A stretch of 64,000 nt of DNA from JAJFFW01 sp965263375 (GTDB taxonomy: Bacteria > Pseudomonadota > Alphaproteobacteria > Caulobacterales > Parvularculaceae), in contig OZ253669.1 of assembly GCA_965263375.1 (NCBI GenBank), positions 3,235,540-3,299,539 on the forward strand, read 5' to 3'. The translations under genes and the position numbers were made by a program. Under the pieces are notes generated by a model. The model ran no database searches. It was not told the DNA's origin and worked only from the letters and a program-made list of their open reading frames with translations. The first letter of the stretch is position 1; each line of letters opens with the position of its first letter. Of the stretch, positions 51,898 to 59,102 are shown one piece after another.

Positions 51898-52728
51898 TTA
51901 TAAGTAGCCAATTTGGCGTGCATTCGATGTAAGAAGAGAGCGGAATGTTTTTCGCGGCAATAGCCTCTTCATCATCGTCGCAAAGCCGCCGCCAGGGCCA
52001 ACAAAAATATTTCCCTTTTTTGCGGCGACGCCATTTACAATTTGTTCCGCGATAATATCAGCGCGCGCGCCCTTTGTTCCATAATAATTTTGAAGACGTT
52101 GAATTTGCTCCGTAGGTATCCTTAACATCGCATTATTTTTCACAATATCAGTATTAATCACGCCAGGATGCACGCAGGTCACGTCAATCGGATCGCCAAC
52201 AAGCTCCATAGAAAGAACATCACAAAATCCTTCCACGGCATACTTGCTAGCAACATATGCGGACAGATTAGGCATGGGCGCAACAGACGACATCGACGAA
52301 ACATTAACGATATGTCCGCTTACACCTTTTTCGCGCCAGCGTTTAATATAAGCTCGGCAACCATGCACAACCCCAAGAACGTTAATATCATAGGTTCGGC
52401 GCCAGTCAGCGGCCGATGTTTCCATAAACCCGCCAATATAGCCGATTCCGGCATTATTAACGATAACATCGGGAAGCTGATCATCTGCCTCGAGCTCAGT
52501 TGCAACCGCTTCCACGCGGTCTTCATTTGCAACATCAATGATATATGTCCGGCATCGTCGTCCTTTTTGCTCGACTTCGCGCTTGACGTTCGATAAGCCC
52601 TCTTCATTAATATCGCTTGCTACAATATCCGCACCGCCATCAGCAAACGCTTTACACAGCTCCAAGCCGATCCCTGCGCCAGCGCCGGTTATATAAACTC
52701 GCTTTGAAGCAAACTTCCCATCCGCCAT
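51898..52728 (-). CDS. short-chain dehydrogenase/reductase (SDR)
   Basis: The 276-residue enzyme has the classical SDR elements: YITGAGAGIGLEL (TGxxxGxG), DINEEGL with Asp as an NAD-preferring acidic residue, VNNAGIGYIGG, VSSMSS with the catalytic Ser, and YVASK with Tyr and Lys. PGVINTD follows. It would interconvert an alcohol and a ketone. ATG at 52728 has AAAGGG six bases upstream; an ATG at 52749 is possible. It is divergent from the AraC-type gene across a region holding the motif shared with the receptor promoter, so it is probably part of the same regulon. Confidence 0.92.
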   Translation of the reverse strand: MADGKFASKRVYITGAGAGIGLELCKAFADGGADIVASDINEEGLSNVKREVEQKGRRCRTYIIDVANEDRVEAVATELEADDQLPDVIVNNAGIGYIGGFMETSAADWRRTYDINVLGVVHGCRAYIKRWREKGVSGHIVNVSSMSSVAPMPNLSAYVASKYAVEGFCDVLSMELVGDPIDVTCVHPGVINTDIVKNNAMLRIPTEQIQRLQNYYGTKGARADIIAEQIVNGVAAKKGNIFVGPGGGFATMMKRLLPRKTFRSLLTSNARQIGYL

Positions 52729-52894
52729 TTCCAACCCTTTCCATTTCATAGCGAAAGCCGGCGCCCTTCAGACACAAGAGCTAGCCTAACGCGTTTTTTA
52801 ATAAAGAACTCAAGCAATGACTTGGCGTGAATACTGGTTCTTATGCGATAATTTTGCATCATTTGGCGACATATTCGCTCATATATAGCAATTC

Positions 52895-52912
52895 TGTCGT
52901 CATATGACAGGA
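52895..52912. promoter_or_regulatory. shared 18-bp motif, copy 1 (SDR/AraC intergenic)
   Basis: TGTCG-N6-GACAGGA at 52895-52912 recurs with the same spacing at 54097-54114 upstream of the TonB-dependent receptor gene. TGTC and GACA form an inverted repeat within it, and this copy also contains the perfect palindrome GTCATATGAC (52899-52908). CATAT occurs at 52870, 52880 and 52901, about one and two helical turns apart. I infer a binding site for the AraC-type regulator encoded 63 bp downstream. Confidence 0.5.
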
Positions 52913-52974
52913 AAGTTCACTCAACCTATGCCAGCCTTTATCGACCGATCGAACTCTTGAGAACGAGTGGCAAT

Positions 52975-54054
52975 ATGGGGCGGTTAAAAGTCAAACAATA
53001 CCTTGTTCGCGCCGGCGTCTTGCAAAACATAGATGACGCACTTAGCGGTTTTGGCGTTGATCCCAGTAATGTTTTAGGGCCAATGGGAATCGATAATAAT
53101 TGGTTCGAAGACGGAGATCGCCTAGTCAATCTAGCCTTCATCGCTAACGTCATTGAAAGATGCGCTGATTATACGCGCTGCCCACATTTCGCCTTAAGAC
53201 TGGCCGCGGTGCAAGACCCTGCCTTTTTGGGCGGCGTAGGGTTGTTAATGCGAACCTCATCAACCCTAAGAGAAGCAATCTTGGAATTGGGGCTATATGT
53301 TCACATACACGCGCAGCCAGTGTCATGGCAGGTGATTGAAGAGGACGGCGCAGCCCAAATCAATGTTTCCATTGAAATGCAGGGCTTAACACCCAATCAA
53401 CGCCGTCTGTGTATTGACCTTGCTTTAGCGCAATGTTTCCAGGTTATGCGTGTAATGACGCAGAACCAAGTCAGAATTACCCGTGTAAAAAGGCGATGCG
53501 CCCAACCCGATGATACAGCAACCTATAGGCGATATTTCGAGGCGCCAATCGAGTATAATGAAGAAATTGACACCCTGATAATCCCAACAGAATTGCTAGA
53601 TTTGCCTGTTTCCCATTCCGATGCGGCCTTACATGAAATTGTCCGCACCCAATTACAAAGCGCTGATTTATACGGAAAAGGGTCGAGCCTTGAAAAGGAA
53701 GTTCGCGCCGTCATAAAACTGCTTTTACCCGGGCACCAATACGGTATTGACACAGTCGCCCGCTGCTTTGGGTGCGATAAACGAACCCTTCAACGCCACT
53801 TAAAAGAAGAAGGCAACACAACCTTCCAAGCTATTTTAGATTCTGTACGCTTTGATTTAGCGAAACAATACTTACGCGAATCGAATATGTCCGTTACTCG
53901 AATTGCTTACGCCGTAGGCTACTCCGACGCCAGTAACTTCTCGCGCGTTTTCAAAAAGCAATTCCAATCCTCCCCAAAACAATGGCGCCTTTCGCAAGCG
54001 CCGCAAAACTCAAGCGCCACAAAGCTTACTATTAGGCATTATACTGATAGATAA
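52975..54054 (+). CDS. AraC family transcriptional regulator
   Basis: The 359-residue protein has a long N-terminal ligand-binding domain of the type found in OruR/ArgR-like AraC regulators (VKQYLVRAGVLQNIDDALSG, then FGLRL-type CPHFALRLAAVQDPAFLGGVG). The two C-terminal helix-turn-helices are YGIDTVARCFGCDKRTLQRHLKEEG and MSVTRIAYAVGYSDASNFSRVFKKQF. This class usually activates catabolic or uptake genes in response to a small molecule. The start is the ATG at 52975; a TTG 18 bp upstream is also open. It precedes the receptor gene by 161 bp and is the likely regulator of the cluster. Confidence 0.93.
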   Translation: MGRLKVKQYLVRAGVLQNIDDALSGFGVDPSNVLGPMGIDNNWFEDGDRLVNLAFIANVIERCADYTRCPHFALRLAAVQDPAFLGGVGLLMRTSSTLREAILELGLYVHIHAQPVSWQVIEEDGAAQINVSIEMQGLTPNQRRLCIDLALAQCFQVMRVMTQNQVRITRVKRRCAQPDDTATYRRYFEAPIEYNEEIDTLIIPTELLDLPVSHSDAALHEIVRTQLQSADLYGKGSSLEKEVRAVIKLLLPGHQYGIDTVARCFGCDKRTLQRHLKEEGNTTFQAILDSVRFDLAKQYLRESNMSVTRIAYAVGYSDASNFSRVFKKQFQSSPKQWRLSQAPQNSSATKLTIRHYTDR

Positions 54055-54067
54055 AATCAGCATAAAC

Positions 54068-54130
54068 TTACCTGTTGTCACACGATGCATGCCAAGTGTC
54101 GCGAAAAGACAGGATTCTATGCGCAGGTAA
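54068..54130. promoter_or_regulatory. receptor promoter region with shared motif copy 2 inside a distant inverted repeat
   Basis: TGTCG-N6-GACAGGA lies at 54097-54114, identical in fixed bases and spacing to the copy at 52895-52912. CTGTTGTCA at 54072-54080 also resembles CTGTCGTCA at 52894-52902. The whole is flanked by TTACCTG (54068-54074) and its exact inverse CAGGTAA (54124-54130). The region ends 86 bp before the receptor start. It is the best candidate for the control region of the receptor-cupin-ligase operon. Confidence 0.5.
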
Positions 54131-54215
54131 ATTAGCCTGTGCCTATACGGAAAGTTTTAAAAATTCACCATAACAACAAGGGTGAATATCTTTCCAAATT
54201 AATAGGGAGGCGAAA

Positions 54216-56564
54216 ATGAGAATTCCACTGAAGGTTTTCCATACGGCAATGTTATGTTCCGTATTTAGTTTTGCAACGCAACATGGCGGCGCCATAGCAC
54301 AAGAACGTTCACTAGACGAGGTGGTCGTAACGGCGCAAAAACGAGAACAATCTGCACAAGATGTTCCGATTTCACTATCTGCTTATAGCGCGGACGCGCT
54401 AGAAAAGGCTGGCGTTGATACAATCCAAGATTTATCTCGGATATCCCCATCACTGGAAGCGCAGACGAACACAAGCCCTGTAGAGGGAAATTTCCGAATC
54501 CGCCGCGTTGGAAATTTGGGCAATATTCCTACTTTTGAGCCCGCGGTCGGGTTATTTATAGACGGCGCCTTTCGCGTTCGTTCAATATTTGGCGTAAGCG
54601 AGCTATTTGACATTGAACGAATAGAAGTGCTTCGCGGCCCGCAAAGCACGCTATATGGAAAAAACACAACCGCTGGCGTTATAGGTATTTTTACAAGCGC
54701 ACCCGGTGATGAATTGTCTGGAGGTGCGGAAGCATCAGTCGGCATGGTCCAGGGCGCACGTGATGCTGCGTCTGTGAACTTAAAAGGCGGCATACGCGGG
54801 CCCTTATCTGAGAGCGTTGGATTTGGCATAAGCGCCGCCTATGCGTATCAAGATGAAATTGTTACCTCCGCCGTGCCTGGCGGCCAAGATGCAAACGGCA
54901 TCAATCGCGTCTCAGTTCGCGGGCAATTAACATGGCAGGCGACACCTGACTTAGATTTTCGATTAATTGGCGGGCTCGTTCGCGAAGACGACCGTCAAGA
55001 CACCGAGGATATATTCTTCGATAACGCAGGATTTGTAGGAGGTATTATATTGCCGTCGCTGCAAGGCGCTGGCATCGGTGAAACATGCGCCGATAATGAC
55101 CCCCATAACCGCGTGACTTGCTTAAGGCGCGCTGTTACAACTGAATTAGATGCATACGAAGCAACACTTTTGGCCAATTATTCATTCGCAAATGGCTGGT
55201 CATTAAGCTCTGTTACATCTTATGATTATTATCAATATCTTGGCGCTCAGGATGATGTCGCCCAAGTTATTGCTCCAGTTCTTCAGTTTCACGATACGCA
55301 AGACAACACTGCGTTCCAACAGGAATTGCGGTTAAACTCTGCTGGCGGAGAAAAGATCGACTGGCTCCTTGGCGCGTACTACTATACAAATACCTTCACG
55401 CGGGGCGATGACAATAAACGTCCAATTTTTCTCGGCGATACACAAAGCAATAATGCCGCCCTTGCTGGGCTAAACCAAGCCTTGTTGATGCTTCCCATAC
55501 CGTTACCATTTGCAACGCCAGGACAATTAGGTTTTATCGATGCAGAACAAGAGACGGATTATATAGGTGTTTATGGTCAAGCAACCATTACCCTAAGCGA
55601 TCGCCTCTCGCTAACAGGCGGCCTGCGTTGGCAAAATGAAGAAAAAAGCGCGTCTATTTTCCAGTCTGTCAACGACCCTTCGCCAAGCGTAATTTCACTT
55701 CTTTTATCCCCTGCGGCTGTAAGCATTGACGGATTGAACAGGGATACATCCGATCTGACATGGTCAGTGTCACCTCAATTTTTTGTAAACGATAACACGA
55801 TGGTTTACTTCACAGCCTCACATGGGTTTAAGTCGGGTGGATTTAATGTCGGATTTGGCCAACTACCGGTTAACTCTCGGGAATTCCAAGATGAAGACAT
55901 TATGCACTATGAAGGGGGCGTAAAGGCTGATCTATGGAACAATCGCATTCGCCTCGCGGCTAGCGGCTTTTATACGGCGTATAAAAACTATCAAGATGCG
56001 GCCTTTGTTGGGGCGCAATTCACCGTTGGTAATGCTGAAAAGGCTGAACTTAAAGGCGGCGAGCTTGAAGGAACGGTGCTATTAAGCGATACGCTTACGG
56101 CTGATTTTGCAGTTTCATACGCAGACTTTGCTTATAAACGTAACACGTCAGGTCAATGCTTTCCTGGCAGAGCATCTGACAGCCCAACAACCCCAGGCGC
56201 TTGTGTTTTGGATGGTGAAAACCCTGTCAATGCGCCCAAATGGAAATCACATATCGGCGTCACTTACGAACGCCCGACACAATGGGGGGATGCTTTCGCC
56301 CGCATTGATTGGTCATGGACTGACGAATACAACACAAGCTTCTCAGCAGACCCAATGTTGAAGCAAGAGGCTTATAGTTGGCTTAATCTTCGCACAGGCA
56401 TGCGCTGGAGCAACTACGAATTCACTCTTTGGGCTGAAAACTTACTCGACAAGACCGTCGTTAACTTTGACGCCGTGGTCAATATCTATGCGGGCGACAA
56501 TAGCTATCAAAGTTACCTGCAACAACCACGATCTTTCGGCGCGAAAGTTCGCGCATCATTCTAA
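54216..56564 (+). CDS. TonB-dependent receptor
   Basis: The 782-residue outer-membrane protein has a signal peptide (cut near AIA-QERS), a TonB box LDEVVVTAQKR at about 33-43, a plug domain (DVPISLSAYSADALEKAG, RIEVLRGPQSTLYGKNTTAG) and a 22-strand barrel ending in a terminal Phe (RSFGAKVRASF). The plug type with VVVTAQKR and QDVP is common among receptors of Caulobacterales and sphingomonads for organic compounds rather than only siderophores. TAGGGAGG lies about seven bases before the ATG. It heads a probable operon with the cupin, acyl-CoA ligase and small exported protein, so its ligand is probably their substrate. Confidence 0.95.
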   Translation: MRIPLKVFHTAMLCSVFSFATQHGGAIAQERSLDEVVVTAQKREQSAQDVPISLSAYSADALEKAGVDTIQDLSRISPSLEAQTNTSPVEGNFRIRRVGNLGNIPTFEPAVGLFIDGAFRVRSIFGVSELFDIERIEVLRGPQSTLYGKNTTAGVIGIFTSAPGDELSGGAEASVGMVQGARDAASVNLKGGIRGPLSESVGFGISAAYAYQDEIVTSAVPGGQDANGINRVSVRGQLTWQATPDLDFRLIGGLVREDDRQDTEDIFFDNAGFVGGIILPSLQGAGIGETCADNDPHNRVTCLRRAVTTELDAYEATLLANYSFANGWSLSSVTSYDYYQYLGAQDDVAQVIAPVLQFHDTQDNTAFQQELRLNSAGGEKIDWLLGAYYYTNTFTRGDDNKRPIFLGDTQSNNAALAGLNQALLMLPIPLPFATPGQLGFIDAEQETDYIGVYGQATITLSDRLSLTGGLRWQNEEKSASIFQSVNDPSPSVISLLLSPAAVSIDGLNRDTSDLTWSVSPQFFVNDNTMVYFTASHGFKSGGFNVGFGQLPVNSREFQDEDIMHYEGGVKADLWNNRIRLAASGFYTAYKNYQDAAFVGAQFTVGNAEKAELKGGELEGTVLLSDTLTADFAVSYADFAYKRNTSGQCFPGRASDSPTTPGACVLDGENPVNAPKWKSHIGVTYERPTQWGDAFARIDWSWTDEYNTSFSADPMLKQEAYSWLNLRTGMRWSNYEFTLWAENLLDKTVVNFDAVVNIYAGDNSYQSYLQQPRSFGAKVRASF

Positions 56565-56593
56565 GTACAGATTTAACGATAGGAGCCTTAAAC

Positions 56594-57064
56594 ATGCATT
56601 ACGAGAAAGTTGGCGTTTCTCATCAATCTGACGAAAGCTTACCATGGGTTCCATGGGAAGTCGGCGAAGGCCTCGCCTATAAACTCTACAAGGTGGACGC
56701 AGCGCATGGCGTTATGACTGCGGCTTTGCTAGCACCGGCAGGATCACAACTTGGACGCCATCGCCATACCGGCTTCGTTCAGCTTTACACCGCTCAGGGA
56801 GCATGGAAGTACAACGAACATAACTGGATCGCTCGAAAAGGCGACATGGTTTATGAAACCGCGGATTCAATACACAGCTTCACAATTATGCCCGGAGAAG
56901 ATGTTATCACCTTTATCGTTTTCAACGGAACTTTAGAATTTCTTGATGATGACAATAACATCCTTCACGTAGAAAATTGGCGCAGCATGCTAGAACGCCA
57001 AATTCGACACTATAAAACAATAGATCATATCGCGCCGGATGTTACGTCATTTGAAGAAAACTAA
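56594..57064 (+). CDS. cupin protein of the 2,4'-dihydroxyacetophenone dioxygenase type
   Basis: The 156-residue protein is a single cupin: LPWVPWEVGEGLAYKLYKVD, then GRHRHTG with His56 and His58, TAQGAWKYNEHNW, GDMVYETADSIHSF with His94, and FNGTLEFLDDDNNI. The layout matches the 2,4'-dihydroxyacetophenone dioxygenase family, iron enzymes that cleave the C-C bond between a ketone and its hydroxymethyl carbon, giving a carboxylic acid and formate. Many relatives have unknown substrates. GGAG precedes the ATG by eight bases. It follows the receptor gene by 29 bp and precedes the ligase gene by 39 bp. Confidence 0.85.
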   Translation: MHYEKVGVSHQSDESLPWVPWEVGEGLAYKLYKVDAAHGVMTAALLAPAGSQLGRHRHTGFVQLYTAQGAWKYNEHNWIARKGDMVYETADSIHSFTIMPGEDVITFIVFNGTLEFLDDDNNILHVENWRSMLERQIRHYKTIDHIAPDVTSFEEN

Positions 57065-57103
57065 CTAGAGCTTTCCAGAGTTCGATCTTTAAAAGGAGGA
57101 TTT

Positions 57104-58741
57104 ATGCGTGGATTGATGATGGATCAAGCTTTAACGATCACGTCGATTATGCGTCATGCAGAACGCGAACATGCTAATCGACAGATTATTTCAGTAACCC
57201 ATGATCATCCACGCCACCGCTATACCTATGGCGAGGCCTTTACGCGAACTCGCAAACTAGCAAATGTTCTTGATAGTTTCGGGTTAAATCCATTTGACCG
57301 TATCGGGACAATTGCATGGAATGATTTTCGTCATTTTGAATTGTACTACGCCACGTCATGCGCCGGTTATATCTGTCATACGGTCAACCCTCGCCTTTTT
57401 GAAGCGCAAATCAAGTATATCATTAATCATGGTGATGATCGCGCCTTGTTTATCGACCCTTCTACCGTTCCTACAATCGAAAACTTGCTCTGCGATATCC
57501 CTAATGTTCGTAACGTTGTCATTTTATCCGACAAAGAACATATGCCGACGACTAAAATTCCCAACGCGCTTTGTTATGAGGAGTTATTAGAAGAAGCCAG
57601 TGACGAGTATCATTGGCCGGATATTCCTGAAAATAGTGCAAGCTCCCTTTGTTATACGTCTGGAACCACTGGCGATCCAAAAGGCGTCCTCTATAGTCAC
57701 CGTTCAAACGTCTTACACAGTTATGGCGCGGCGCTGCCTGATTCAATGGGTTTATCAGCACGCGACAGCGTTCTTAGTGTTGTTCCCATGTTTCACGCTA
57801 ACACATGGGGTCTCAATTATTCCGCCCCTATGGTCGGGGCTGCTTTTGTTCTACCGGGCCCTGCAGCGGGCGACCCCGCTGTCGTTGTTGACTTGATGGA
57901 AACGGAAAAAGTCACCCTAGCAGCAGGAGTGCCAACTGTTTGGCTCGGCGTTCTACGTTATTTAGAAGAACGCAACCAACGCCTAACATCTCTTGAGCGT
58001 GTTGTTGTTGGAGGATCAGCTTGCCCGGCCTCCGTCATTAAAACATTCGCCGAAACTCATAACACACAAACCTTACAAGCCTGGGGGATGACAGAACTTT
58101 CGCCCCTAGGCGCTATCGCCGCGCCCAAAGCGGGCAATGAAGAACTTTCCATTGCAGATCAGTATGCGCAGCGTGCAAAGCAAGGGCGTGCAATCTATGG
58201 CATAGAAATGAAAATTACGGATGAAAGCGACGCCCCTACGCCCCATGATGGTGTCTCATCTGGTAATTTGAAGGTGCGTGGGCATTGGGTTGCCAGCGCA
58301 TATTATGAGCGCGATGATGAAGCAGCTTTCAAAGACCGTGAATGGTTTGATACAGGCGATATCGCCACGATCGACCCTGATGGCTTTATGAAAATCACCG
58401 ATCGCACTAAAGATGTTATCAAATCTGGGGGGGAATGGATTAGCTCAATTGAGCTGGAAAATATCGCCATTGCCCACCCAATGGTGGCTGAGGCCGCAGC
58501 AATCGGCGCGCCGCACCCAAAGTGGTCTGAAAGGCCCGTGATTGTGATTGTTTCAGCGTCGCAAGAAACTCCTAACAAAGATGATATTTTAAACTTTTTT
58601 GATGGCAAGGTCGCCAAATGGTGCCGACCAGATGACGTCATTTTCGTTAACGAAATCCCTTACACAGCGACGGGAAAGATCAACAAAAAAGAACTACGTG
58701 TAGTTTTAAAAGATAAACTCACCGCCCTCGCAAAACACTAA
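57104..58741 (+). CDS. acyl-CoA ligase (AMP-forming, AlkK-like)
   Basis: The 545-residue enzyme has the ANL motifs SLCYTSGTTGDPKGVLYSH (P-loop), AWGMTELSP, WFDTGDIATIDPDGFMKITDRTKDVIKSGGEWIS and the catalytic lysine in TATGKINKKE. The start MRGLMMDQALTITSIMRHAE resembles medium- and long-chain acyl-CoA ligases such as AlkK. It activates a carboxylic acid with ATP and CoA. AAAGGAGG lies six bases before the ATG at 57104, an unusually strong site. In the operon it would activate the acid product of the cupin enzyme. Confidence 0.93.
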   Translation: MRGLMMDQALTITSIMRHAEREHANRQIISVTHDHPRHRYTYGEAFTRTRKLANVLDSFGLNPFDRIGTIAWNDFRHFELYYATSCAGYICHTVNPRLFEAQIKYIINHGDDRALFIDPSTVPTIENLLCDIPNVRNVVILSDKEHMPTTKIPNALCYEELLEEASDEYHWPDIPENSASSLCYTSGTTGDPKGVLYSHRSNVLHSYGAALPDSMGLSARDSVLSVVPMFHANTWGLNYSAPMVGAAFVLPGPAAGDPAVVVDLMETEKVTLAAGVPTVWLGVLRYLEERNQRLTSLERVVVGGSACPASVIKTFAETHNTQTLQAWGMTELSPLGAIAAPKAGNEELSIADQYAQRAKQGRAIYGIEMKITDESDAPTPHDGVSSGNLKVRGHWVASAYYERDDEAAFKDREWFDTGDIATIDPDGFMKITDRTKDVIKSGGEWISSIELENIAIAHPMVAEAAAIGAPHPKWSERPVIVIVSASQETPNKDDILNFFDGKVAKWCRPDDVIFVNEIPYTATGKINKKELRVVLKDKLTALAKH

Positions 58742-58784
58742 CCTACCCAACCATCTTTTCATTTAACCACATAAAGGAGGATTT

Positions 58785-59066
58785 ATGTTGAGAGTATTAT
58801 TGTCCCTAACCCTTTTCGTTACGCCGCAAATTGCATTCGCGGGTGATGTATATGAAGCTTGCCTTTCAAGCGGTGAGCAAAATGGCCTTCCTGAAGGCGT
58901 TGATCAAGCAGCATTCGAAGCGGCTTGTACTTGCTTGGCCGATTCCGCATCCGGCAATGATGAACTAACAGCTGAACTGCTTGCACTGTCAGAATTATCT
59001 GCCGACGAAATAAATGCGAATAAGTCAAGCGCTGCTGACGAAGCAATGGCCGCTTGCCTGGGCTAA
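58785..59066 (+). CDS. small exported four-cysteine protein of unknown function
   Basis: The 93-residue product has a Sec signal peptide (MLRVLLSLTLFVTPQIAFA, cut after residue 19). The mature 74 residues are acidic and contain four cysteines, Cys26, Cys48, Cys50 and Cys91, which could form two disulfides in the periplasm or bind a metal. The C-x-C pair and the helical, alanine-rich composition are all I can describe; no family is recognised. It has the same AAAGGAGGATTT ribosome-binding site as the ligase gene 44 bp upstream and is the last gene of the receptor operon, suggesting a periplasmic partner of uptake. Confidence 0.75.
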   Translation: MLRVLLSLTLFVTPQIAFAGDVYEACLSSGEQNGLPEGVDQAAFEAACTCLADSASGNDELTAELLALSELSADEINANKSSAADEAMAACLG

Positions 59067-59102
59067 CCCCAAGACGTACGCACCAATCTTGCTTATCAAA
59101 GA

